NCBI GenBank assembly: GCA_023213395.1
Contig: CM041465.1
Coordinates: 11,904,001-11,968,000, forward strand
Reading direction: 5' to 3'
DNA length: 64,000 nt
Source of the DNA: Cycas panzhihuaensis
Lineage: Eukaryota; Cycadophyta
Positions 35,563 through 46,708 of the stretch are shown here, one piece after another. The notes under the pieces were generated by a model, which worked only from the letters and a program-made list of their open reading frames with translations, was not told the origin of the DNA and did not search any database. Within the stretch, counting starts at the first letter, position 1, and every line of letters starts with the position of its first letter. The position numbers and the translations under genes are program-made.

Positions 35563-36201
35563 TGGAGGTCTGTGCTTTCTCCTATCAAAATCAAATACAT
35601 ATACCCTATCTATCACGCCTATTCCTAGGGCATCATCTCCTGGTCAGTGTGATCCCTCTCTTGGGGACCACATCCCTCCAAGACTCCTCCTGAGTCTCTG
35701 CGATCTCCTTGCCTCACTCCCCTCGTCCCGTGGCCTCCTCGGGGTCATCGCCAACATATGACTCTGTGTCCTCCTCTGCGTCGACCTTGATGTCATGTCC
35801 TCTATCAGTCGGTTGTATCGCACCTGGATACGATCCCGCTTCATCTCTATGAGGTGTAGCCTCTCTTCCATCCCCATAGTTGCTCCTCTAGTACTATCAC
35901 CTGGATATGGCTCCCCATATCCCTCCCAGCTCCTCCGAGCCTCCAAAGGCTCGCACCTGCGCCTGTAGGGCATCCCTCTCAGTTCGGATGGCATCCATCT
36001 TAGCCTACTGTCATCCCGCAAGTGCTTCGTGCTCCTAGGACTCTACCACCCATATATCCCTCACCCGTATTAATGGGGCGAGTGCTACCATGTGACTGCC
36101 TGCCGATCTAGTCTCATCTCCTACCTAGATGGGAGGCTATCCCTCTATGTAGGCCCAAGGAAATATCTCTCAGACTACTGCCTCCACTAGCCTCTGGATA
36201 T

Positions 36202-36321
36202 CTACCATACCCACAATCCAACACGCCACATATCAGTCCATGTCTATATAGATATCAAACCAAAATCAAACCATGTATGTATCTGGTAATCAAACGATAA
36301 GAGTAAATGGTCATGTCTCAC
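36202..36321 (-). other. Candidate intron 2 of Tat-1 antisense gene
   Basis: Minus-strand donor GTGAGAC, acceptor TATGGTAG, 120 nt, the same length and place as in Tat-2 (24,200-24,319). Confidence 0.55.
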
Positions 36322-37486
36322 CCAGTGCCGCCGGCTCCTCGACCTGTGTGACTACCTCTCCTCCGCACCCCACCACCGCCAAGACCTCCTCCTCGTGTAC
36401 CTCTTCTACCATGGCCTCAGCTCCTGTAGCGTCCCTCCTCTCCACGGCTGGTGCTGCTATGACCTCTCTGGATCTTCTGACGATCCATAGCCTCCGGGCC
36501 CGAGTCACTGGACCTCTCTCCTCTGTAGCTCCTGATGGGCCTGCCGCCCACTGACCCGGATGGACTTGCCTCTCCTGTAGCTCGTGATGGGCCAGCCCCA
36601 TCACCTCCATCATTACCCTCATCATCTCCTTGGGGTACTCCTGCTCCTCCTACCTCATCATCACTATCCCACCTCACCGCCCAGTACAGATCTGCTATGT
36701 AATCTGTCATGGTGAGGAGGTCTAGTGATGTGGCCTCCACCAAGTGATGGACATGAGCTTGGTCGTCGATCCCTCTGAGCCTAGTCTATATACCATAGGG
36801 GCCCACTCTACAATACGATGTGGTCCCCCCATCGACGCCACTACTCCAAAGTGGTCAAAGAACCAACACTCTAATAGTGTGCTGTATGAGAGTCCTCCTC
36901 TGCCCGCTACCTTGATGGCGTCTAGCTGTGTGACGAGATTCACCGCCATTAGGGTGGACTAGTCCATCCACTCTCCTACCTCACACCAGTGCAACACATC
37001 CATCCATCCTCTTGGTATGTCTCTATAGTTCTGTTTCTAGGAGATCCAGAACAAAATGCATTGTGTGATCAATTTCCTCACTTGAGGAATCCCTAACATA
37101 ACCATAGTTTGGAGAGGAATCCCTTACCTCTCCCATCTGTCCAAGCCTGTGAAAAATATTGCTACCTCCCTGTGTGCTGCCTCATTGCTAGGCAACGCTC
37201 CTAGTGCCACTGGCCTCCCAGTCGCCAGTACTCCCAGTATCCTTCGAATATCCCCAGGCATCACTCATACGTCTCCCACCTGGGATAAGTGGAAGATGTG
37301 CCTCCTTCAGTCCCAATATGACACAATGTCGATCAATAGTCATTGGTCTGACATGTACTGAGGTGTCCTCATGACCTTTAGCATGCCACATCTTTGCAGG
37401 ACTCCCTTGTCCTCCCTGGTCATCATCTCAATAAAACTCAACATAGCCATACCTATGTTTTCGCAGTTCTCGACTGCGATCACAGC

Positions 37487-37561
37487 CTGCGAACACCATG
37501 AAACTAATCAGAACTTGACTTACACTCGCTCTCTGTTCCTTGGACTATCCTTCAACTTTAC
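37487..37561 (-). other. Candidate intron 1 of Tat-1 antisense gene
   Basis: Minus-strand donor CAG-GTAAAG at 37,561 and acceptor GTTCGCAG at 37,487, 75 nt. The exon that follows (GCTGTGATCGCAG) aligns with Tat-2 exon 2. A second donor, GTGTAAGT near 37,530, is possible. Confidence 0.45.
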
Positions 37562-38139
37562 CTGATCAATATTTGGGGCCCCTGTCTTATTTTTTTTGGA
37601 GTTCTACCTTCGCACTGTGCCAAACTTCGTGGTGTCGCAGAGTTTGGCTGGGGTCCCACGATGATCGGGGCCTCAAGAAAGATCGCAGATCGCAATCTTT
37701 ACCATGGTGCAAATAACACCCCTCTAAAAGGGGGGGTTTTCTGCCCTAAAAATTAAAAAAATTCCTTTTGGTGGGCCCAATAGGGCCCACTAGGACTAGG
37801 GCTGCCTAATGCCCTAGTCCTGCCTCTCTCTAGGTCCAAGTTGGATCCCAGGAGGTCATTTTTTGCCCTTATGGGGCCTAAAACTTATACAAAAATTGAT
37901 AAAAAACAATAAATTTTAAATCATGAGGTGAGTTGGGTTTTTTAGGATCCAATCACTAGATCTGGCCAAGTGCTCATCATCTAGTCTCTGCGGTCCTAAT
38001 GATTGTCCTCTAGCTCCAATCCAATGGTTCGATCTCCCTCCGTGTGCCTCTGAAGTTGGGTAGCGCTCCGTTGCGTAAGGGAATGGCTCTGGATTTGCTC
38101 GAGAGCCCGTGAAAATGAATCTCATTTTCATCGATTTTT

Positions 38140-38147
38140 CTTATATA
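38140..38147 (-). promoter_or_regulatory. TATA box of Tat-1 antisense gene
   Basis: TATATAAG on the minus strand, followed by the conserved inverted repeat GAAAATG/CATTTTC at 38,111-38,129. Confidence 0.65.
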
Positions 38148-38689
38148 GGCAGGGATCCCAACGGGCACTCTCTCTATTTTTGCCCTCGTGACAGCCCTTT
38201 GGATCATCTCTTACCCCTAATCATCTTTGTCTTCTGGTCCTATCTCCCGTTATGCTCTCATAGCTTTCATGTCGCTCCTTCTTGCAGATGCATTTATGGC
38301 ACCCTGCCAATGCATCTTTCGCAAGGCCCTTTTGCCTTATTTTACATGCCACTCCCGTGCATGCCCGAGTATATACTCATTTGGCTTGTTTTGCCATCTT
38401 GGACTCATTTTTGTAGCCCGTTCTTGCCCCCAGGGTCTCCAAAGGGAACGCTCCTTCTATTCAGAGTCATTCTTTACTTTCCAAAGTAACCTTTAGCACC
38501 CCATGATGCCCTTTTTCTGCCTACTCTTAGCCGGTGGCTGGATCATCTGCTCTTGTCCTTGGGTAGCCTCATTGCTAGGTCCTCCTACCCTTCACGACCA
38601 TTTATTGCTTGCCATATGAGCCTCGTTTTGCTCTAACTCTTGTATTATTATATATTTTCGTCTACCAAGACTTTTTCTATCATCATCTA

Positions 38690-39180
38690 TGTCTCTCTTC
38701 ATATTTACTGATGACGGAAGCCGTGGTAGTCTTAGACCTTCTGCTGTTACTTGGATTCTTCGTATCTCTTCCAGACATGATTTCCTGTGCTCTAGAATCT
38801 TCCTCCCCGAGGCCACTAATAACGAAGCCGAGTATATAGCCATCATCGAGGCCTCACTGATGCACTTTGTTTCTATCACGAATCTATTATTCTTCTCTGC
38901 AACTCTCAGGTGGTGGTGTCCCATCCCACCTGTGTTTACCAAGTGTGATGCCCTCACTTGAGAGCCCTCGCTTTGATTTCCTGATCTCTTTTGGCATGTT
39001 TCCATCACAACATCTGACACATTCCTTGGGCCCTCAATGTTGAGATAGATAGTCTTGTTTGCCTTATCCTTGAGCGCCGACTTCCTCTTCTTGCTGACTG
39101 TCCTTGAGACTTTCCTGATCGCTCTGTCACCCAAGTTCAAGGCCGTCACGCGCATCACCTTGCGATCTGTTTGCACCTTT
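38690..39180 (+). pseudogene. Tat-1 separate RNase H (archaeal-type, aRNH-like)
   Basis: Plus-strand counterpart of 21,300-21,940. It reads FTDDGSRGSLRPSA (first catalytic Asp kept), GIFLPEATNNEAEYIAIIEA (Glu kept), then a frameshift through the LLCxSQ strand, and a scrap ending ALNVEIDSLVCLILERRLPLL. It lies after the antisense gene and about 0.9 kb before the 3' LTR. The 194-codon minus-strand frame 38,592-39,176 is its complement and has no motif. Confidence 0.7.
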
Positions 39181-40119
39181 GAAAGCTAGCCGCTAATGAG
39201 GTTAAACTATGATGACTTCCAGGTTTACTCACTTATCTCTCTTACTTGACATCATCACGCATCTCTTTGTATCTCTATACGATGGGGGCAACCCCCTCAT
39301 CCTTCTAGCTTCCGGTCGATTCCCAGGTGGCACATAGGCAGCCCCTATGTTGTCTCCACCGTCCCTCATATCCATGCGTTCCATCATGACACTCATTGGC
39401 ATCCTTGAGTCTTGCTATGATCATGATTTTATACATATACATACACATGTGCTACTGACAGTTGTATTGCCAACATTTACCATCGCACCATGCTTCCAAG
39501 CAACGAGGCTCACTGCTATAAGGGGCAATGTTTCCGGCCACGGAATGGATACAGATAGGTTGACTTAGGTAAGCTCAGGTATGCTTCTCCCTTTTCACTT
39601 GCACTATTTCATTGGAAAGGTTAACAGAAGTGTTGCCTCGTTGCATGACTGCTTGCTTCATTTGCATGACTACTTTGCATTTGTTGCCTGTTCATGCTAC
39701 TTGTCATATTATGAGCCTATGACAACCCAGCGGGACCTACCTTTCCATAAGGTAGGCATTCCCATGGCATTATACGAGCCTCCACACAGCCTCCACACCG
39801 CCTCAATTCTCTTTTTGGTCCGTATGATCCGTTCATGCCTCGACCTTGAGCTCCTAGCACCTCGTTCTGGGATCTTTACCCATTGATGTTTACTTGCCTC
39901 TGTCTACATGCATCCTAGACTATCTCAACCACCTAGACAGGAGGGCTAACTCTTCCCAAGCTTGCCACATCACCTCCCAAAGCCCCTGGAACCTATAATT
40001 TAGCCATTCTATCTTTCTAGCCCTGCATCTATAAACTTAGTGGTATTGTAAAGTTTACTACAATACCGCGAAGTTTACCGCGGTGCGACTATTGTTAATT
40101 ATTTAAAAAAAAACTACTG
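39181..40119. other. Tat-1 3' noncoding segment
   Basis: No coding recognised. It contains a stem-loop at 40,040-40,069 (GTGGTATTGTA and TACAATACCGC arms, loop AAGTTTAC) and an A-rich tract at about 40,103-40,113 next to the LTR that may serve as the plus-strand primer region. Confidence 0.5.
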
Positions 40120-42282
40120 TGGCAATTCTCACTTTTCCTGTGGAATTTCCATGTGTCCTTGCATCTACCTTAGCCCTATTTGTGCTTTATTCATTCACTT
40201 AGGGATGGGATGGGTATAAGTATCTAACCCCTCATCATTTTGAGGATCTCTTAGGTCATTTTTTACTCTCCAAGACAATAGTTTCACTGCAACTATCGCC
40301 TCTCGCCTCCTCCTACTACAGGTGTTCCTGCAAGCCTGCATTTCCTACAACCCTAGGCTAAGACTTAGTTGCAACTCCTTGCTTCCATGGTAGGAAGCCT
40401 CTCTCTAGGTTTCATTAAGCGATTTTGACGTTGATTCTCCTCCAACCCGCCCATCAAGTACCCCTTTCAGTCATCCGCTGGATTCTCTCTTGTAAACCCT
40501 TGTAGGGGCCTTCTTCCTCGCTATTAGCAGGTCTAGATCTGTCATACATCCATCCAGCAGGTCTCATAAACCTTTCTCTTCCAGTTTTATGGTAAGTTCC
40601 CATTATTTTGGACCTATTTCTTGTCTTATTTGCTGCTTTCCTTGTGTTTCACCATTGTAAAGTTATTTTTCCATTATATTTGGCTTGTTGTCTCTTGGCT
40701 CTACCTTTCTCTCCACTGATTTTCTTCAAGGGAGCAGTGAGAGAAGATTCCTAAGGTTGGGTGAAGAGAGTAAGGCATGGAAGCTGTCTTTTTAGTCCTT
40801 CTCTCCAAGGGTAATCCCTTCCCAACTTCTCTTCTCTTACTCCATGCTCTTGTTAAGATTATTAGGAGAGATTGAGCCCTAGGCTAGTGCTAGACTATCA
40901 GCATACGTAGCCCCTTGCTGCACTGATTCTAGGCCTATGCGCCTCTTGTTTGGACCTCCGTAGTATCCCTTGTGTTGTTGGGTACCCCTTGACATCATTA
41001 GCAAGGGTTTGTGCATTGGATTGCTGCCTGTAGCAACTCTATGTCCTGTGTACTTCCCCAACGGCTTGTTGCTCTTTTCTTGGTACCTCTTGGCTATCCC
41101 TAGTAACCCTTACCATTACTTTATTATGCTTATGGGTTATGTGGAGAACCCAACAGAGGATTAGCCATCTTGAGGCTTCCCTTACTCCATCCTTGCTTGA
41201 TGTTTAGAATTGTTTGAGAGAGGGTTTTTTAGAGCTTGTTACAATAGCTATTCCCTTCTAACACTCTAACATAAATAGCACTTATATATACTTGCATATA
41301 CATATTTTATCTCTTGCAGCCCCTTCGTGGAAGGGATTAGTCTGTGCATATGCAGGTTGTCGTGGTACTCTTGCAAAGGTGTAAAGTGCTCAGATTCAGG
41401 TAAGGTCCCTTGTTTTGCTCTTTACTTTTGCTCCTTTCCTTTCGCTTTCTTTTCACAAAGGGGAAGGTAAGGGAGCCCCACCATCCATGGATTGGCGAGG
41501 ACATATGTCACGCATAGGTGAGGTCTTTTATAGGCCACTACATCTTCTAGGTACATACTTTCCCCTTTTGCTCTTACTTTCCTTTCGTACTTTTATTTGA
41601 GATCTATGTGTTAGTTAAGTAGGTTACACATAAAAGTGAAAGGGGAAACAATACATTTGATTCTTATTTGCATACTTATACATTGTACACTAAACCCACA
41701 TAGGAAAAGGACCTATAGGGAACTTACCCTTTTCTTTTCCTTCGCTTGCAAAGCCTATGTTGCCCCTTTTGGTTCATCCTCACTTGGCATTATTTGTTTA
41801 CACATATGACACCTATCCCCGTTTCCTTTCTTGTCTTTCTTTTCAAATCATTAGGAGGAAACTTCAGCTTAGTTATCCCATTCTCACTTCCATCCTTCCA
41901 TCTTGGTCTTGTTTGGTCGATCAAACAACTAAGAGGAACCTAGCCACATCGTAGGCTATCGCCTACCTTGTTTCCGCCGCTTCCCTCATAGGGAAACCTT
42001 TGAGGATTCCTTCCTTCCCCTTCCAGCCATCCAAGGGTGGGAGGACCTTCCTCTCAAGTCCATCCGGGCTACCTTTCTTGTTTTCTCTCTTTCTCTTTGG
42101 GACAGAGGACCACTCCAAGGTAGTTGGGTATCATCTGCAGGTCCTGAACTCACACTCCAGTGCACAGGGCACCCTGCGTGGTACTTACTTCGCTTGTAGG
42201 TTTTTCACCCGCATCCTCGATACCAATATTGATCATCATCATTCTTACCCAGCTAGGTGATTATCCCGTAGATGCGCATCCA
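40120..42282 (+). repeat. Tat-1 3' LTR
   Basis: About 2,163 bp, the direct partner of 10,275-12,435. It ends ATCCA at 42,282, three bases before copia-3 sequence. Many CpG positions of the 5' copy read TG or CA here. Confidence 0.88.
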
Positions 42283-42285
42283 ATA

Positions 42286-42697
42286 GGTATCATATGCAAT
42301 ATCATCGGTGTTAAATGTAAAGTATAAACTAGTGACAAAAAGACATTACACTAATACACATTATTGGTAAGTGGAAAACCCCTTTCGAGGAAGAAAAACC
42401 ACCTCTACAAGAGAAATTCTATTAGTTGAAAACCTTTACATAGCCATGAGAATCAGACCTGACCAAGAATACCTCCTACATACTAGATAAAGGTTTAAAA
42501 CTAGCCTTAAGACATGCTTAGGATAATCACACAGCCTCTCAGTCTCTCTCCTAGATTCTAGGAGAGGCTTTTTAAGAAGTGAAAGGTTTGTTGAAATGGG
42601 TAGTTGCTCATTTCAACAAACTTTATATAATGAATAATAATTAAACATTATAACTTTATAACATTGACCTTAAAAAATAACATTAACCTTTCTAACA
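42286..42697 (-). repeat. copia-3 3' LTR
   Basis: About 412 bp matching 48,540-48,951. It ends TAACA at 42,697. It contains a 21-bp palindrome at 42,546-42,566 (CTCTCCTAGA arms) and a hairpin at 42,586-42,621. Confidence 0.92.
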
Positions 42698-42719
42698 TCC
42701 CCCTTTAATATTAACTTTT

Positions 42720-44230
42720 TTTACAATATAGAAGATAAAGAAGATCTTCATTATGTTGATCTCCCTTTGATGGAGACTTCTTTTATTTTTAACAAATCTT
42801 GCAGGTCTAAAAACTTGACTTCAGTCACTGGTTTGGTAAGGATATCAACAACCTATAGATCTGTAGGACAATAAGACAAATGAATAATATTATCAGTAAT
42901 AAGATTACAAATAAAATGTTGATGTCATTCTATATGTTTAGTTCTAGAATGAGCAACTTGATTGGTAGCAATAACAATAGCACATTGATTATCGACTTTA
43001 AGTTCTATAGAAGAGTTAAAAAATAGACTAATTTCATTTAAAAGAGATTTGATCCATAGTGCTTATTTGCTTGCTTCAACAAGTGCTCGATATTCAACTT
43101 CTGTTGTTAATAATACTAAAGTTTACATTTTTTTACTAGACCAAGTAATAGGTCATGTATCTAGGAAAAAAACATAACCAGCTATTGATTTATGGTCATT
43201 GGAGTCTCCTACCCAATATGAATCAGTATATCCTATTAATGTGAGAGGATTATTATAAAAGTTATAAATTAGACCATAAAAAATAGTATTTATAGATATC
43301 TAAGAATATGTTTAGCGGTTTCTAGTGTGATTCATGTGGATTTTTCATATATTGTGAATATAGAGAAACAGCATAGGATATATCAGGTTGAGTATGTATT
43401 AGATAAATTAGGCTGCCAATAAGTTGCCTATATAATGTTGGATCACAAAGGGATGTGGAACAATCAGTAGATAATTTTACTTCTAATTATATGGGATTAG
43501 AGACTAGTTTAGCATTTTCCATGTTAAATCATTTGGTTAAGTCTATAATGTATTTTGGTTGAGATATAGTTATTTTTTAATCATGTTGGTAAATTTGCAA
43601 TATGAGAAAATAGTGTAGAAGACCTAAATCAGTCATTTCAAATTTATTCATCAAAATTGATTTTAGTTGATGAATATTGTTGATATAAGATCCTATAATG
43701 ATGATATCATCAACATATAGAATTAATATGGTAATATTCTTATCTTCACATTTAAAGTAGAGGTTTGGATCACCAATATATCTAGTGTATCCATTTTGAG
43801 TAAGATAATCATCTACTTCCATATACCAAGCTTGAGGATCTTGTTTCAAGCCATAGATTGATTTATTTAACTTGCAAACTAAGTTAGGATTGTCAACAAA
43901 GCCAAGAGGTTGAGTCATGTAGATTTCTTCTTTTAGATCACCATTTAAAAATGTGCTCTTAATATCCATTTAATGGATTTCCCAACCAAATTTGGTTGCT
44001 AGAACAATAACAATTTTGATAGTATTCATTTTTGTAATAGAGATGAAGGTTTCATTATAATCGATACTATTAATTTGTGAGAAACCTTTTGCAACTAAGC
44101 GAACTTTATATTTTTAACTGCTCCTATTGAATTGAATTTAGTTCAAAAAACCCACTTGTAATTTTTAAGAACATTTTCTTTTGGTATTTGAAGGATTACC
44201 TATGTTAGATCCATCATCATAAAGAGTTTT
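42720..44230 (-). pseudogene. copia-3 reverse transcriptase and RNase H
   Basis: The best frame is 43,577-43,969, with MDIKSTFLNGDLKEEIYM, CKLNKSIYGLKQ, an intact active site LYVDDIIIIG, and DLGLLHYF. Downstream scraps give RQLIGSLIYL and SYAVSLYSQYM near 43,330-43,420. RNase H pieces lie at 42,800-43,200 (WSSKKM, TTEVEYRALVEASK, ELKVDNQ, ILTKP). Several stops and at least one frameshift occur between 43,200 and 43,330. Confidence 0.88.
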
Positions 44231-46170
44231 CTTTACCCATATAGGTTGTTTGTTTGTGACAGTTTCTGTAGTCATAGGTTGATTTGAAGAACTAGGTTGA
44301 GAAAAAGAATCTATTGCAGTTGGTTCAGGTAGAGTCCACTTCTGGACTTGTGTGGATAAGGATTCTATTATTTCAGAGTCAGCTTATTTTTTTGAGTGGT
44401 CAACCAAATAAGTGTTGGTTAATAAATTCTTAATTAGGAGTTCTACATAAGTAGAATTTGATATAGATCATTCTTCATCAAATATTACATCATGTAAGAT
44501 TGAGATCTTATGCATGATTAGATCTAGAAGTCTATATGCTTTGCTTTCTTCACTATAACCAACGGAGATGTATTTTAAACTTTTAGGATCTAGTTTCTTG
44601 CGTTTTTCTTTGGGAACATATCCCCACACAATACTTCCAAAGATTCTAAGATGTTTAACTGAAGGTTTACGACTAGACTATTTCTGTTCTGGCGTAACAT
44701 TCTTTAAGGTCTTACTAGGTAGACGATTTAGGAGATAATTAGATCAAGTAATCACTTCTGCCCATAACTTTAAATCAAGATTTTTTGCATGTAGCATGTA
44801 TCATGTCATTTCGACTAGAGTATGATTTTTGTGTTCAGCAACACCATTTTATTGAGGAGTGTAAGCAACAGAATGTTGAAATTAAATTTCATGTTTTTTG
44901 CAAAAGGAAATAAATTTTCTACTTAGGTATTCTTTAGCATTTTCTGATTTGAAAATTTTGATTTTTGAGTTAGATTGATTTTCAACAAGTGTTTTGAATT
45001 CAATAAAAATGTCAGACACTTGATTACAAGTCTTGAGTATGTACATCTAATATTTTCTCAAAAAATCATCAATAAAGGTAACAAAGTAACGACTACCAGA
45101 GTATGAAGTTATATAGAATGGTCCACATATATCAGAGTGAACAAATTCAAGTGGAACTTTCACTCTAAATTGGGTCTGATATGGAAAGGGATCCATGTGT
45201 TTATTACCTATTATGCAAGCTTTACAAACACCATAAATAGTAGTTAGGGGTAGAAGACCATGAACTATATCATGTCTTTTTTTATAGTGAAGTTTTCCAT
45301 AGCTAGTATGGCCAAACCGTGCATGCTATAATTTACTGACTGGGTCAGATTTGGCTATAAAGGCACATAAAGACTTTATTTTAGTATTTTGTAAACTAGT
45401 TAAGCTATAGAGACCTATTTTATGATCAACAGGTCCATAAGCAATAGATTTGAATTTATTTAAAGGTTCTTTAATAATAAATTTGTGTTTCTAGAAATTG
45501 ACAACAAGGTCTTTCTTATAGATTTGGTAAATAGAAAGAAGATTTAGTAACAAACCAAGCACATATAATACATCCTTGATTGAACCATCTTTTAGAGTGA
45601 CATCACATTATCCTTTTACTTTGAGTTGAGATCCACTCCCAAAAGAGATCTCTTCTTTAGAGTTAGTATTAGATTGATAAGTAGTTAAATTCTCCTGGTG
45701 TCCTGTCATGTGATGGGAAGCACCAGAGTTAAGAATCCATTACGGTAATATACTAGATGGAGCAATGAAGGGAGAGGTTATAGTAGTTAAAGAATGATTA
45801 TGTGATTGGGGTTGAGATTAAATTCCCTTAGAATCTTTTCAATATTCTAAAGCTATTCTATTTCTACAGACATCAATAGTGTAGCATTTTTTATGGCAAT
45901 AAGTACAATTGATGTTCTGTGAAGGATTTATAGTGTTTTTATTTGAAATGAACTGTTTAGAGGTATTTTGGTATCTTGGTGGTCTAGAATACTTAGTATT
46001 ATTTTGAGAATTAGATGGTAGACCTCTGTGAGGTTTTTGAAACTTAGGATTACTATTGTAATTATTTTGATGTTTAGTTTTATATTATGGTTTTGATTTT
46101 AAAAAGAAAGCTTGAGAAGGATCCTTTAATTTTTCTAGTTTGAATCAACATTGTTTGGTGTTATATTAGT
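44231..46170 (-). pseudogene. copia-3 protease-integrase
   Basis: Minus-strand remnants: zinc knuckle near 45,880-45,930 (CTYCHKKCYTIDVC, His replaced by Tyr); protease NSGASHHMTGH near 45,700 (first Asp replaced by Asn); a preintegrase block with RFGHTSYG and CKACIIGNKH near 45,200-45,320; integrase core with HSDICGPF near 45,140 and a degraded catalytic-Asp motif (KSENAKEYLS, where copia-5 reads RSDN) near 44,940; and the DVIFDE end near 44,480. Stops throughout. Confidence 0.85.
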
Positions 46171-46181
46171 TAATTTGTCAA

Positions 46182-46708
46182 TTAATTGAAGGTTATTAGT
46201 GGATTACCAACTTGTTGTCTAGTAGTCTTGAAAAGATTAAAATGCTTCAGAAGTTGGTTTATTGCCAAATGAATGAGTGTATCGTTGTCTTTGGCATGTG
46301 TGATTTTTTCTTCTTTATCACCTACTTTTATTGTAGATTTAATACAGTTCCTTAATTCTTTGTTGATAAGTTGAATTTTGGATAAGAAATGTTCGACTTT
46401 AGAAAACCCATCATATTTGAGGTCATATAATTGTTGTTCTAGGATAGCTAGTTGTTGTGTGTCGACTTTGTCATATTTTTCCTTAAGGGTTTTCCAAACG
46501 GTGGTGAGATCGTCTATATTAGAGAATTGTTGACTAATGTTTGGTGAAAGAGATAATAGGATGGTGCCTAGGGCTCCATCACAATTCATCAGATAAACCA
46601 TATAGCTTTCTAATTTTTTATCTTTTGGTTCTGTAAATTCACCTATAACATATCACCATATTTTTTATTGTTTAAGTTGATGGGATATTCGATTCTTCTA
46701 GTTGGCAT
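46182..46708 (-). pseudogene. copia-3 gag
   Basis: The Met at 46,706-46,708 starts MPTRRIEYPINLNNKKYG, then stops, then a clean 139-codon stretch (46,182-46,601) with YMVYLMNCDGALGTIL, WKTLKEKYDK and FLSKIQLINKELRNCI. The matching copia-5 protein starts MPTGGITYPISLNNKRYG, which supports this start. UBN2-type copia gag. Confidence 0.88.

Larger units (their letters stand above)
35563..38147 (-). pseudogene. Tat-1 antisense gene with plant mobile domain
   Basis: Minus-strand counterpart of the Tat-2 antisense gene. TATA box at 38,140-38,147. The leader is strongly alike for about 120 bp. The PMD-like core between about 36,720 and 37,486 is broken by stops and frameshifts but keeps VLQRCG, TPQY, SDQxLLIDIVS, and GGLSYSTLLECWFFDHFGV at 36,800-36,900. 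A Gly/Asp/Ser-rich linker (36,417-36,743) and a charged C-terminal frame (35,644-36,021) with long Arg/Glu helices follow. Candidate introns lie at 37,487-37,561 and 36,202-36,321. Plus-strand frames here, such as 36,273-36,554, are only its complement. Confidence 0.68.
10275..42282 (+). mobile_element. Tat-1: Ty3/gypsy Tat-type LTR retrotransposon, nested-disrupted
   Basis: Plus-strand element bounded by direct LTRs starting TGG and ending CCA (10,275-12,435 and 40,120-42,282). It is interrupted by copia-2 (12,489-16,965) and Tat-2 (18,376-34,378). Remaining own sequence: leader, gag 16,974-18,375, integrase tail 34,379-34,815, palindromes, an antisense PMD gene (about 35,560-38,147, minus) and a separate RNase H frame (about 38,690-39,180). 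Protease, RT, RNase H and most of integrase are missing. Own sequence totals about 11.5 kb, against 16 kb for Tat-2, which fits large deletions. The TGTCA before 10,275 is not repeated after 42,282, so no target duplication survives. Confidence 0.85.

Noticed and set aside
36273-36554. Plus-strand Thr/Ser/Ala-rich frame
   Set aside because: Complement of the Gly/Asp-rich linker of the Tat-1 antisense gene.
38592-39176. 194-codon minus-strand frame
   Set aside because: It is the complement of the separate RNase H frame, which has the recognisable motifs. The minus-strand reading has none.
42283-42287. Target-site duplication for Tat-1
   Set aside because: The five bases after the 3' LTR (ATAGG) do not match the TGTCA before the 5' LTR.
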